From NCBI RefSeq assembly GCF_009709615.1, contig NZ_WJYA01000007.1:1-64000 (forward strand): a stretch of 64,000 nucleotides of DNA, given 5' to 3'. The notes beneath the pieces were generated by a model. It had not been told where the DNA came from. It saw nothing but the letters and a program-made list of their open reading frames with translations, and did no database searches. A program made the translations under genes and the position numbers. Source of the DNA: Winogradskyella ouciana (GTDB taxonomy: Bacteria; Bacteroidota; Bacteroidia; Flavobacteriales; Flavobacteriaceae). Positions 45,528-54,567 of this stretch are shown here, in pieces. Positions within the stretch are counted from its first letter, which is position 1. Each line of letters starts with the position of its first letter.

Positions 45528-47735
45528 TTAAACTCTAGTCACCTTGTCAATCCCGTTGATTTTTTTGAGCTTGTCAATAAGGTTTTTTAACATGGTCTGG
45601 TTTTTTACTTCAACAGTTATATCACCGTTAAAAATACCATCATCACTAGAGAAACTGATGCTTTTCATGTTCACATGAAGATTTTCTGAGATTAGCTTCG
45701 TAATATCGTTAACCAAACCAAGATTGTCTATTCCAGAGAGTTTTATGTGCGATGTATAGGTGCGCTGTGTAGAATCTATCCATTTTGCAGGCATAATTCT
45801 ATAGGCATAATTAGATTGTAAACTCACCGCATTTGGGCAGTTTTTCTTGTGTACTTTTATACCATCATTTATAGTTACAAAACCAAATACTTTATCGCCA
45901 GGAATTGGATTGCAACAGTTGGCCAAGGTATAATTAAGACGCTCTTCTTCTTTGCCAAAAACCAGCATGTCGTATTTAGAAGTAATCTCATCTTTATCGA
46001 TATCTTTTGGGACATCTGGCTTTCGGATTTTATTTTTAATATAGCTCATAAAAGCATTGCTACGAGAGGAAGCAAAGGCTTTTAGCTTTGTATTATCTAT
46101 TGTGCCGATACCAACACGATAAAATAAATCTAAAGAGGTCTTTAATTTAAAGTAATTAACGAGCTCGTTTATCGATTTTTCATTCAAGGTGATTTTGAGC
46201 TGTTTCAACTTACGTCTAAGAATCTCTTTGCCTTCTTCTGCAATCTCTTTGGTATGCGCATTTAATGCCGATTTTATTTTGCTTCGTGCTCTAGCTGTGG
46301 TGGCATAATCTAACCAGTTGGCATTTGGTTTAGCGTTTTCGGACGTTAGGATTTCAACACGGTCACCACTTTGTAATTCTTGGCTAAGTGGTACTAGTTT
46401 ACCATTGACTTTTGCTCCACGTGTCTTCATGCCGACTTCAGTATGAATGCTAAAAGCAAAGTCGAGTGGAGTAGCACCTTTTGGGAGAGATTTTAAATCT
46501 CCTTTTGGTGAGAAAACAAAAATCTCTTTAGAGTACAGATTGAGCTTAAACTGCTCAACAAAATCTACAGCGTCAGCCTCATTGTTCTCTAAAGCTTCTT
46601 GTAGTCTGTTAATCCATAAGTCTAGATTATCTTCTTTATCATTATTATTTTTGTATTTATAATGTGCTGCGTAGCCTTTTTCAGCAATTTCATTCATTCT
46701 TTCACTACGAATCTGAACTTCTACCCAACGACTTTTAGGGCCAACAACAGTAATGTGTAAAGCTTCATAACCGGTAGATTTGGGAGATGAAATCCAATCG
46801 CGAAGTCGAATAGGGTTTGGTGTAAAGTGATCTGTGACCACTGAATATATCTTCCAAGCGAGAAATTTTTCGTTTTCTAAATCTGACTTATAAATGATTC
46901 TAACCGCAAACTTATCATAGACTTCATCAAAAGATACGCCTTGTTTTACCATCTTTCTTCTAATACTGAAGATGGATTTTGGCCGTCCTTTAATTTCGTA
47001 GTTGAATCCTTCTTTATTTAGGGACTTTTCAATGACCTCAGAGAATGATTTAATGTAAGCATCCTGTTCCTCTTTGCTCTCTTGCATTTTTTCAGCAATA
47101 TCATTGTACACTTCTGGTTCAGTGTATTTAAGACCAAGATCTTCGAGTTCGGTTTTAATGTTATATAGTCCGATTCTGTGAGCAAGAGGCGCATATATGT
47201 ACAAAGTTTCTGATGCAATTTTTACTTGCTTATCAGCGCGCATGGAATCCATGGTTTGCATATTGTGCAAACGGTCAGCGATCTTAATGATAATAACCCT
47301 TACATCATCATTAAGGGTGAGCAGCATTTTACGGAAGTTCTCCGCTTGCAATGAAACATCCATTTCTGTATCGAGCGATGAAATTTTGGTAAGACCATCT
47401 ACAATTCTCGCTACTGTTTCGCCAAACAATTGTTCTATATCTGCGAGTGTATAGTTAGGATTGTCCTCAACAACATCATGAAGCAAAGCCGCAGCAATAG
47501 ATGTGGCATCTAAGCCAATCTCTTGGGCTACGATTTTTGCTACAGCTATAGGATGAAAAATATAAGCTTCACCAGATTTGCGTCGCTGATCTTTATGCGC
47601 GTCAACAGCCACCTCAAAGGCATGACGAATCATTTTTTTGTCCTTTGGAGTCAAGGTCTGGTAGCTTACTTTGAGCAACTCTTTGTAAGCTTTGGCAATG
47701 GCTTTATTTTCTTTCTCTATGGCTGCTTCAGTCAT
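45528..47735 (-). CDS. Bifunctional (p)ppGpp synthetase/hydrolase, RelA/SpoT family (735 aa)
   Basis: Makes and degrades the stringent-response alarmone. N-terminal HD hydrolase (HPIAVAKIVAQEIGLD, ALLHDVVEDNPNYT; HDxxED intact), nucleotidyltransferase synthetase (GRPKSIFSIRRKMVKQG, YDKFAVRIIY, WVEVQIRSERMNEIAEKGYAA), TGS domain (FVFSPKGDLKSLPKGATPLD, about 395-455), a Cys/His region (NYTLANCCNPIPGD) and a C-terminal ACT domain (about 660-735). Both catalytic sites look functional. Full length for a Rel/Spo enzyme. Upstream of the Fur-family gene on the same strand with a 180-base repeat-bearing gap. Confidence 0.96.
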   Translation of the reverse strand: MTEAAIEKENKAIAKAYKELLKVSYQTLTPKDKKMIRHAFEVAVDAHKDQRRKSGEAYIFHPIAVAKIVAQEIGLDATSIAAALLHDVVEDNPNYTLADIEQLFGETVARIVDGLTKISSLDTEMDVSLQAENFRKMLLTLNDDVRVIIIKIADRLHNMQTMDSMRADKQVKIASETLYIYAPLAHRIGLYNIKTELEDLGLKYTEPEVYNDIAEKMQESKEEQDAYIKSFSEVIEKSLNKEGFNYEIKGRPKSIFSIRRKMVKQGVSFDEVYDKFAVRIIYKSDLENEKFLAWKIYSVVTDHFTPNPIRLRDWISSPKSTGYEALHITVVGPKSRWVEVQIRSERMNEIAEKGYAAHYKYKNNNDKEDNLDLWINRLQEALENNEADAVDFVEQFKLNLYSKEIFVFSPKGDLKSLPKGATPLDFAFSIHTEVGMKTRGAKVNGKLVPLSQELQSGDRVEILTSENAKPNANWLDYATTARARSKIKSALNAHTKEIAEEGKEILRRKLKQLKITLNEKSINELVNYFKLKTSLDLFYRVGIGTIDNTKLKAFASSRSNAFMSYIKNKIRKPDVPKDIDKDEITSKYDMLVFGKEEERLNYTLANCCNPIPGDKVFGFVTINDGIKVHKKNCPNAVSLQSNYAYRIMPAKWIDSTQRTYTSHIKLSGIDNLGLVNDITKLISENLHVNMKSISFSSDDGIFNGDITVEVKNQTMLKNLIDKLKKINGIDKVTRV

Positions 47736-47838
47736 AGAACTAAAGTAGTGAATTGGTTTTTAATGAGCAATGGTTTTTGTAAAGTATAATTTTGAATCTA
47801 ATTTATAATTAATGTATCTTTAGTTTAAATACTATAGT

Positions 47839-48777
47839 ATGAAAAAAATTATTACTTCTTTGATGATATTCTCATCAGTATGTGTGTTTTCGCAAAATGC
47901 ACAGGTTGACTCCCAAGTTCCGCCACCACCATGTTACGCCAACGGAAATAATGGCTTTAGTGGAGCTGTTGGTGAAGGGCATTTTTTGACCAGTGACCCA
48001 AATAGTATTGTGGAATTCCATATGTCAACTTCTGGCAATGAAATGAATGATATTTTGGTTTTTTATATTGATACGGGAGCACCAGGGCGTAATAATATTG
48101 ACCTAAGTGTTGATGACAGTGCAGATGCGCACAGAACTGCAATAACAAACAGTAATGTTTCGGGCTTTGGAAGTGTTATTACTTTTCCACCAGGTTTTGA
48201 AGCATCCTATGCTGTGGCTGTTAATGTTGATTTTGCCGGTTTATGGTCTATACCAGTTAATGGTCCTGTGGGAGACAATGGGTTAAACTTTGTCACAGCG
48301 GTTAACTCTACTTTAAACTCTAACTCACAAATTTCTTACCTGATTAGTTTTGATTGGGCAGATATTGGATTAACATCAACCGATACGTTTAATTTTGTTG
48401 GTGTATATATTAGTGGCTCTGGTTATTCTTCTGACGAAGGTTATGGCAGCGGCATTGTAAGTGGAACAGAAGGTTCTGACAACATTACATTTAATGGTTA
48501 CCTCTCTTTTCCTGAATGTAATGCAACTTTGAGTGATAGCGCAAATATATCTGGTACTATTGCTGCCAATTACTTTGATGGCCAATTACACGTAAAAGGT
48601 GTCAATGAGGTCGTGACAATTAAAGTTTATGATATTCTTGGAAGGGAAACTTACTCTGAACAGCATAATTTACAGGAATCTGAGTCTATTCCGATTGACC
48701 TTACTAAAAACGAATTGCAATTTATCGTTATAGAAAGTTCTGATAAAAAGAAGGTACTAAAGGTGATACCTGATTAA
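47839..48777 (+). CDS. Secreted protein with type A T9SS sorting domain (312 aa)
   Basis: Signal peptide MKKIITSLMIFSSVCVFSQ. Residues about 20-230 are a beta-rich domain of unknown family with many Asn/Gly/Ser (IVEFHMSTSGNEMNDILVFYI, DWADIGLTSTDTFNFVGVYI). The C-terminal 75 residues match a type A T9SS sorting domain: QLHVKGVNEVVTIKVYDILG, then RETYSEQHN and IDLTKNELQFIVIES...KVLKVIPD. Exported and probably anchored or released at the cell surface. Divergent from relA/spoT. A TATCTTTA, one base off the -7 consensus, lies about 20 bases before the ATG. Function unknown. Confidence 0.85.
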   Translation: MKKIITSLMIFSSVCVFSQNAQVDSQVPPPPCYANGNNGFSGAVGEGHFLTSDPNSIVEFHMSTSGNEMNDILVFYIDTGAPGRNNIDLSVDDSADAHRTAITNSNVSGFGSVITFPPGFEASYAVAVNVDFAGLWSIPVNGPVGDNGLNFVTAVNSTLNSNSQISYLISFDWADIGLTSTDTFNFVGVYISGSGYSSDEGYGSGIVSGTEGSDNITFNGYLSFPECNATLSDSANISGTIAANYFDGQLHVKGVNEVVTIKVYDILGRETYSEQHNLQESESIPIDLTKNELQFIVIESSDKKKVLKVIPD

Positions 48778-48892
48778 GCATCCGTCTGAGGATGATGATA
48801 TTTTTCATCTAGAATGCTATTTATTAGTACCACTTATTGTTACTTCTAAATGAATCTAATTGGTTTAGATTGGAACAAATTGATCAAGTAGA

Positions 48893-50107
48893 TTAAAGCA
48901 ATTTTTTTTTAATTATGACCCCAGCCAACCGATGTACTATAATGGATACAAGTACTAAAAAGGAAACAGTACTCCAAAGAGTTTCTTCATGCAAAAAATC
49001 AGCTTTACTCAATGCAAATGCGAGATAGAAAAAAGATCCGATACCCTTGATTCCTAGAAACGACACAGCCCAACGCTCTTTCCAAGACATTTTCGATTTT
49101 AAGGTGGGTAATATTCCAAAAACGGGCCTAATTACAAATATGAAACCTAAGCAAATCAAAATTAAAGGTAATGTGAGCTCTTTAAACCAATAGGTTGCAA
49201 TATAACCACCTAAAAAAACTAAAATTATCGTTATTAAAAATAACTCTACTTGAGCAACTACATCATGCATTTCCTTATGGAATTGATGCTGTTTTTCAAA
49301 TTGTCTAATAGTAACGGCAGAAACGAAAACAGCAATAAAACCGTATGCGTGTGCGGCCTCAGTTACACCGTAAATAAAAAACGTAATGGCTACGGCTAAA
49401 AATCCAAGTCGCTTGGGTGCGATTTTTACTCTGTCTGGTAATTCAAAGAACAACCATGCAATTACACGACCAGTAACATATCCGATAATAATACCTACAA
49501 TGATTCTATATAGTACATCGACGATAAACCAATCACTGACCCAGTCCATAGAGGTCATTCCATTTAGTGCCAATAAAATAGCGAGCCAAGTAAACGGAAA
49601 GGCCATACCATCGTTGATGCCTGCTTCTACTGTGAGGTAATACTGCACAGGATGTTCTTCTTCTGTCGTTTCTTCAATTTCAACTTGTATATCACTAGCT
49701 AAAACCGGGTCGGTGGGTGCAAATACAGCTGCCAAAAGTAATGCAGAAGCAGGTACAAGCCCAATCCACCAACCTAGGAGTGCAACTGAAGCAATACATC
49801 CAATCATCGTAATACCTACTAATAATAAAGGGATTCGGTAGTTTTTAAGTGAAAATTTATGATTCAATTTTAGACCAGCACCCATTATACTGATAATAAC
49901 CGTAATTTCAGTTAGTCTTAATATTTCGTCATTATATTTTATGGGATTTGGGATGGGTAGGTTTATCGGTAGTAGATAACAGGTTAAGCCTACAAGAATG
50001 GCTACAATTGGAACATTTATTAGCTGAAATTGTTCGATTTTTTTTAGCCAAGGTAAAAGCAATCCCATCAAGCCTACTATCAAATAGAACCAAATGTCTG
50101 TATCCAT
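48893..50107 (-). CDS. Cation/proton antiporter, NhaP/CPA1-like (404 aa)
   Basis: Inner-membrane exchanger with about 12 hydrophobic helices from residue 5 to 400. The transport-site motifs of the family are visible: LAAVFAPTDPVLASDIQVE (about 130, TDP unwound helix) and VEAGINDGMAFPFTWLAI (about 167, ND motif). FFIYGVTEAAHAYGFIAVFV follows. Length is typical of a core CPA1 domain without a regulatory C-terminal tail. It follows the M48 protease gene with a one-base gap, so the two are an operon. Na+ or K+ specificity is unknown. Confidence 0.9.
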   Translation of the reverse strand: MDTDIWFYLIVGLMGLLLPWLKKIEQFQLINVPIVAILVGLTCYLLPINLPIPNPIKYNDEILRLTEITVIISIMGAGLKLNHKFSLKNYRIPLLLVGITMIGCIASVALLGWWIGLVPASALLLAAVFAPTDPVLASDIQVEIEETTEEEHPVQYYLTVEAGINDGMAFPFTWLAILLALNGMTSMDWVSDWFIVDVLYRIIVGIIIGYVTGRVIAWLFFELPDRVKIAPKRLGFLAVAITFFIYGVTEAAHAYGFIAVFVSAVTIRQFEKQHQFHKEMHDVVAQVELFLITIILVFLGGYIATYWFKELTLPLILICLGFIFVIRPVFGILPTLKSKMSWKERWAVSFLGIKGIGSFFYLAFALSKADFLHEETLWSTVSFLVLVSIIVHRLAGVIIKKKLL

Positions 50108-50108
50108 A

Positions 50109-51344
50109 TTATTCTTTTTTAAGATTTTTAATACGATCCAATAATTTTGGATGAGAATAGTGCATAAACACGTAAGCTTTATGCGGAGTTAAATTACTAA
50201 GACTATTCTTTGATAATTTCTTTAAAGACGTAATCAATGGTTCAGCTTTATAGGTGGTTTTGGCATAATCATCGGCTTGGTATTCAAACACACGTGAGAC
50301 GTAATTCATTATTAAACCTGTAACTTCTGAAATAGGTGAGTAGAGCAATCCAAAAGCAATCAAACCTACATGAAAGCTTGGAGTGTCAACACCAATGGCA
50401 TTGGATAATAACGGATTGGAAATAAAAATCGATAAAATATAGAGTGTCAATCCTGTAAGTAGAATTGAGGTGATTAAATTAATAATGATATGGTTGCGTT
50501 TATAATGCCCAACTTCGTGCGCCAATACAGCAACGATTTCTTCGTCCTCTAAATCGTTGACTAAGGTGTCGTATAGCGTAATACGTTTTTCACTTCCAAA
50601 ACCAGAAAAATAGGCATTGGCCTTAGTGCTACGTTTAGAGCCGTCAATGATGAATATTTTTTCGAGATTGTAACCTACGGACTTCGCGTACTCAGAAATT
50701 TTATTGCGTAAATCTCCGTCTTCCAATGGTGTTTGTTTATTAAACAAAGGCACTATCAATCGTGAATAAAACATATTCATAAATATCGTAAAGGCTGTTA
50801 CAATTCCCCAAGCATACAACCAGAATGAATCACCGGTCGCCTGATAAAACCAAACGATTAAGGCGATAATACCTCCGCCTAAAATAACCATCATCAATAA
50901 ACCTTTAAGTTTATCTAAGATAAAAGTTTTTTTAGTGGTCTTATTAAATCCAAATTTTTCTTCAATCACAAAGGTTTTGTAATAGGCAAAAGGTGTGGTG
51001 ATGATGTCACTGGCTATCATAATGATTCCAAAGAATATTAAGGCGATTACAATTGGGTTGTCAGAATAACTTCTGGCAATATTATCCACATATTCAAAAC
51101 CATCTAAAAAAAGAAATGCTAAAGTTAATACCAATGAAAATAGGGAAGACCATATCCCAAATTGGTAATTGGTAGCTTTGTAAGCTTGTGATTTTCTGTA
51201 TTCCTCTTCATCGTAAACATCGCTTAACTCTTTAGGAATTGGGTCGTTATAGTGTTTGGCGTTTATGGTATCAAGGATTTTATCCTTAATGAAGTTAACA
51301 ATGATAATTGCTATGATGATGTAGAAAAGGGTTTGTGCTGTCAT
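50109..51344 (-). CDS. M48 family metallopeptidase, Ste24-like (411 aa)
   Basis: Integral-membrane zinc protease resembling the CAAX prenyl protease Ste24. Several N-terminal membrane helices (about residues 5-15, 65-85, 95-120, 150-200), the zinc motif VAVLAHEVGHYKRNHIII (about 273), two further helices, and the third ligand region VSRVFEYQADDYAKTT (about 350). Bacterial members degrade damaged or misfolded membrane proteins; prenylated substrates are not expected here. Upstream partner of the antiporter gene. Confidence 0.9.
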   Translation of the reverse strand: MTAQTLFYIIIAIIIVNFIKDKILDTINAKHYNDPIPKELSDVYDEEEYRKSQAYKATNYQFGIWSSLFSLVLTLAFLFLDGFEYVDNIARSYSDNPIVIALIFFGIIMIASDIITTPFAYYKTFVIEEKFGFNKTTKKTFILDKLKGLLMMVILGGGIIALIVWFYQATGDSFWLYAWGIVTAFTIFMNMFYSRLIVPLFNKQTPLEDGDLRNKISEYAKSVGYNLEKIFIIDGSKRSTKANAYFSGFGSEKRITLYDTLVNDLEDEEIVAVLAHEVGHYKRNHIIINLITSILLTGLTLYILSIFISNPLLSNAIGVDTPSFHVGLIAFGLLYSPISEVTGLIMNYVSRVFEYQADDYAKTTYKAEPLITSLKKLSKNSLSNLTPHKAYVFMHYSHPKLLDRIKNLKKE

Positions 51345-51358
51345 ATCGTTAATTAGTT

Positions 51359-51436
51359 GTCATTGCGACCGTAGCGCGGCAATCTGTTCGTGGTTTTTCG
51401 ACATTTTTATGAGACTGCTTCGTGCCTCGCAGTGAC
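51359..51436. repeat. Intergenic palindrome of the GTCATTGCGA family
   Basis: Left arm GTCATTGCGACCGTAGCGCG (51359 on) and right arm GACTGCTTCGTGCCTCGCAGTGAC (51413-51436) are inverted copies with mismatches. This GTCATTGCGA...CAGTGAC type is widespread in Bacteroidota intergenic DNA. It lies between the M48 gene and the RNA methyltransferase gene. Confidence 0.75.
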
Positions 51437-51483
51437 GTTTCATTTTGGAATTTGCTCTTTAGTTCTTGTTGTTTGCGGAATTT

Positions 51484-52281
51484 TCATTTAAAATTTCGCT
51501 GTCTTTTAGCCTCAAAAATAAGAATTCCTGCAGCAACAGATACATTCATAGAGTCAATTACTCCTTGCATAGGTATGCTAATATTCTGTTTGGCGGCATC
51601 ACGCCATTCTTGGGTTAGTCCCGTTGCTTCTGTACCTACGACTATAGCTGTGGGTAACGTGTAATCTTGGGTATGATAAGGTTCGGATTCCTGCAAAAGG
51701 GCTGAGAAAATATTGAAATTATACTTTTGTAAAAAAGCTATTGCCTCTTCTGTGCTTGCCATTGCAATTTCAGTGGTAAACACACAACCAACACTAGAGC
51801 GAATAATATTAGGATTATATAAATCGGATTTTGGATTGGCAATAATCACAGCATCCACATTGGCTGCATCTGCAGTTCTCAAAAGCGCACCAACGTTGCC
51901 TGGTTTTTCTGGTGCTTCGGCAACGAGAATTAATGGATTTTTTGATGAAAACTCTAAATTTTCAAGCTGATGTGATTTTGAATTGACAACTGCAATAACA
52001 CCTTCAGTTGTATCGCGATGGGCTAATTTTTGAAACACTTCTTTTGATATTTCAATAATCTCTATGTCATATGCTGACATTGATTTCGCTTCACTTTCTG
52101 AAAATAAATCCGGGAAAAACAATAAGGTTTCAATTTTGTAGCCACCTTTAATGGCTAGGGAAAGTTCGCGTTTTCCTTCTATTAAGAATTTGTTGGTTTT
52201 TTTGCGCTCTCTAGACTTGTCCTTTAGCTGTACAAGCTGTTTTATAAATGGATTTTGTGGACTTGTTATTGCTTTTATCAT
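51484..52281 (-). CDS. TrmH/SpoU family RNA 2'-O-methyltransferase (265 aa)
   Basis: SAM-dependent knotted methyltransferase acting on rRNA or tRNA. N-terminal substrate-binding part (NPFIKQLVQLKDKSRERKK, FLIEGKRELSLAI), then the SPOUT core: ILVAEAPEKPGNVGALLRTA (motif 1, about 120), PTAIVVGTEATGLTQEWRDA (motif 2, about 208) and IPMQGVIDSMNVSVAAGILI (motif 3, about 235). The start is the ATG at 52281 (MIKAITSPQN); an upstream in-frame extension to 52458 overlaps the divergent gene and is not family-like. A TACTTTTG box lies just upstream. Confidence 0.93.
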   Translation of the reverse strand: MIKAITSPQNPFIKQLVQLKDKSRERKKTNKFLIEGKRELSLAIKGGYKIETLLFFPDLFSESEAKSMSAYDIEIIEISKEVFQKLAHRDTTEGVIAVVNSKSHQLENLEFSSKNPLILVAEAPEKPGNVGALLRTADAANVDAVIIANPKSDLYNPNIIRSSVGCVFTTEIAMASTEEAIAFLQKYNFNIFSALLQESEPYHTQDYTLPTAIVVGTEATGLTQEWRDAAKQNISIPMQGVIDSMNVSVAAGILIFEAKRQRNFK

Positions 52282-52288
52282 ATTAAAA

Positions 52289-52296
52289 CAAAAGTA
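52289..52296 (-). promoter_or_regulatory. Bacteroidota -7 box TACTTTTG for the RNA methyltransferase gene
   Basis: Reads TACTTTTG on the minus strand, 7 bases before the ATG at 52281. A TTTG at 52322-52325 is 25 bases upstream, longer than ideal. Confidence 0.5.
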
Positions 52297-52348
52297 ATGT
52301 AATTTTACACGATGTGTAACGTCAAACATGAAAACCAAAAACCAAAAC

Positions 52349-53146
52349 ATGAAAAAATTATCATTCATATTGCTTTTAGCAATTTTAATTTCTGCTTGTA
52401 AAAATGAAACAAAACCTGAATCTACAGTTGTCGATGAGGTTTCTAAAGAAGACATCACAACAAGTATTTATCCCGAAGCGATAACCAAAGTTTTTGAAGC
52501 GCATGGTGGCATAGACCAATGGAACAAAATGCAAACTTTGTCCTTTACTATGGAAAAGCCAAACGGAAAAGAAGTGACGACTACACATTTAAAAACAAGA
52601 GCAGAATTGATTGATACTCCAAATTATAGTATGGGTTACGATGGTGAGAATCTTTGGGTCAATGAAAAAGATGAAAATGAATATAAGGGTAACGCAAGAT
52701 TTTATAAGGGATTGATGATGTATTTCTATGCCATGCCTTTTATTGTTGGCGATGATGGTATCATTTATGAGGAAGCCGAACCCTTAACCTTTGAAGGTAA
52801 AACCTATCCAGGAATTTTAATTTCTTATGAAGCCGGAATCGGTGTCTCTCCAGATGACCAATACATTATCTACTATTATGATGAAACAGGAAAAATGGAA
52901 TGGTTAGCCTATACGGTTACTTTTGGAAAAGACGGAAAGAGCAAAGAATTTAAATTTATCCGATACAACAATTGGCAAACCGTTAGTGGCTTGGTAGTGC
53001 CGAAAAGTGTAGATTGGTATAAATACGAAAACAACCAACCAACAGAAAAACGAAATACAGTTGAATTTACAGATGTGGTATTATCCGAAGATGCTCCACA
53101 GAATACTATGTTTATGATGCCTGAAGGAGCTAATGTTGTTGAATAA
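52349..53146 (+). CDS. DUF6503-type lipoprotein (265 aa)
   Basis: Lipoprotein signal MKKLSFILLLAILISACKNE with lipobox ISAC, so it is anchored by a lipidated Cys. The mature part is beta-rich: ITKVFEAHGGIDQWNKMQTL, NYSMGYDGENLWVNEKDEN, FVPKSV-like VVPKSVDWYKYENNQPTEK. This matches the DUF6503 family, which resembles outer-membrane lipoprotein-sorting folds; function is not established. An in-frame ATG 7 codons upstream (52328) is possible, but the shorter form gives the better lipoprotein signal. Followed by a palindromic repeat and a terminator. Confidence 0.8.
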   Translation: MKKLSFILLLAILISACKNETKPESTVVDEVSKEDITTSIYPEAITKVFEAHGGIDQWNKMQTLSFTMEKPNGKEVTTTHLKTRAELIDTPNYSMGYDGENLWVNEKDENEYKGNARFYKGLMMYFYAMPFIVGDDGIIYEEAEPLTFEGKTYPGILISYEAGIGVSPDDQYIIYYYDETGKMEWLAYTVTFGKDGKSKEFKFIRYNNWQTVSGLVVPKSVDWYKYENNQPTEKRNTVEFTDVVLSEDAPQNTMFMMPEGANVVE

Positions 53147-53149
53147 TAT

Positions 53150-53208
53150 GAACTCGTTTCGGATTCTCAATTTTAGTTATAGATTCTGAAACAAGTTCAG
53201 AATGACAG
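53150..53208. repeat. Intergenic imperfect palindrome of the TCAGAATGACAG family
   Basis: Arms GAACTCGTTTCGGATTCT (53150-53167) and AGATTCTGAAACAAGTTC (53181-53198), then AGAATGACAG. The right arm is a close match to AGATGCTGAAACAAATTTAG at 60665-60684. Confidence 0.8.
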
Positions 53209-53213
53209 GAAAT

Positions 53214-53242
53214 AAAAAGCGAGCCCTTTGGCTCGCTTTTTT
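53214..53242. terminator. Bidirectional terminator
   Basis: 12-bp perfect stem AAAAAGCGAGCC / GGCTCGCTTTTT with a CTTT loop, placed between convergent genes. Confidence 0.9.
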
Positions 53243-53251
53243 AATTTAAAA

Positions 53252-54556
53252 TTAATTACCATATTTTTCGGAATACCGTTTATAAAGTTCGGTTTGGTGT
53301 GTTTCTAAACTAACATTTCTGCCGTCAATAAAAGCATGTGTCAGTTTGTTTGTTCGCATATCCAAGGCATCACCTTCACTGATAAATAATGTCGCGCTTT
53401 TATTAACTTCTAAGGTGCCATACATATCATCAATACCCATAATCTTTGCAGCATTTTGGGTGATTAACTGTAAAGCCTGTTCTTTTGTTAATCCATAAGC
53501 GACAGTAGTGCCAGCATAGAAAGGTAGGTTTCTTGAATTCATGCGTTCCATTTGTCCGCTGGTTTCCAAAGCTACTAAAACACCAGCATCAACTAATTCC
53601 TTTGCTTGTTTAAAGGTGTAATCATAATCATCATCTTCAAGCTGTGGTCTTGTATGTACACGTTGTAACATTACTGAAACATTATTTTGCTTTAAGAAGT
53701 CTGCTATATCCGCAGCTTGATAACCACCGATAATTGTGATATTGGAAACACCTTGTGATTTAGCAAAATTCACAGCGTCTGTAATACCTTTTTCATCATC
53801 AGCATTAATGTATAAGTGCTTTGAGCCATCAAATAGACCAGCCATTGCTTCGTAAGGTAAATGGCGTTCGTCTTTAGAACCCTTGTCATAACTTTTAGAC
53901 TCGTTAAAGTAGTCGTTAAGCTCCTTCACTTGTTTTGCATAATCTTTGTTTGGTTTTAAACCTGGATCTTCTCCTAACCACCAACGACCACGACTAAAAC
54001 TACTTGGCCAATTCATATGAATACCATCATCCATTTTTATAGCAGCATCTTCCCAATTCCAGGCATCATATTGTACTATTGATGAGGTACCTGCAATTCT
54101 ACCTCCTCTTGGAACAACCTGTCCCAAAAGCACACCATTTGGTCGCATGGATTCCACAACTTTAGATTCGGCATTGTAAGCTATAATACTTCTTACATGT
54201 GGATTGTAAGTTCCCATTTCAGAAAGGTCGTTGGAAGCTTTTACAGCATCAACTTCAACCAACCCCAAAGTTCCGTTAGAAACTATAAAACCTGGATATA
54301 CATGTTTGCCTTTGGCATCAATGACTTCCATTGCAGTCATATCAATTTTAGAAGTAGTTGCATCTGCAACGGTTTTTAGCTTTCCGTCTTCCATGATAAT
54401 GATGCTATTATCAATGACCTTACCATTACCTATATGTGCAGTTGCACCAACAATAGCGATTGTATTTGATTGCTTTGGTGCTGGTGTCTGTTGTGAAAAA
54501 CCTAATGTAATGCACAACAAAAACAATATGACGTTTATTTTATTTAATCTTTTCAT
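53252..54556 (-). CDS. Secreted amidohydrolase-fold protein lacking the metal ligands (434 aa)
   Basis: Signal peptide MKRLNKINVILFLLCITLGFSQ. The N-terminal beta-sandwich of the amidohydrolase superfamily is clear (IAIVGATAHIGNGKVIDNSI, VIDAKGKHVYPGFIV), and the C-terminal closing strand is AKIMGIDDMYGTLEVNKSAT. The metal-binding HxH that normally follows PGFID is replaced by S-N-G, the later His positions are absent (GGYQAADIADF where H-x-x-x-G-Y-K would lie), and the final Asp is replaced in LETSGQMER. It is therefore probably a non-catalytic or re-purposed member. Eleven bases downstream of the 996-aa amidohydrolase gene and likely co-transcribed. Periplasmic. Confidence 0.85.
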   Translation of the reverse strand: MKRLNKINVILFLLCITLGFSQQTPAPKQSNTIAIVGATAHIGNGKVIDNSIIIMEDGKLKTVADATTSKIDMTAMEVIDAKGKHVYPGFIVSNGTLGLVEVDAVKASNDLSEMGTYNPHVRSIIAYNAESKVVESMRPNGVLLGQVVPRGGRIAGTSSIVQYDAWNWEDAAIKMDDGIHMNWPSSFSRGRWWLGEDPGLKPNKDYAKQVKELNDYFNESKSYDKGSKDERHLPYEAMAGLFDGSKHLYINADDEKGITDAVNFAKSQGVSNITIIGGYQAADIADFLKQNNVSVMLQRVHTRPQLEDDDYDYTFKQAKELVDAGVLVALETSGQMERMNSRNLPFYAGTTVAYGLTKEQALQLITQNAAKIMGIDDMYGTLEVNKSATLFISEGDALDMRTNKLTHAFIDGRNVSLETHQTELYKRYSEKYGN

Positions 54557-54567
54557 GTTTATTATTT

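Noticed and set aside
52282..52458. 59-residue extension of the RNA methyltransferase
   Set aside because: Overlaps the start of the divergent lipoprotein gene, contains no family similarity, and the normal start MIKAITSPQN is at 52281 with a -7 box.
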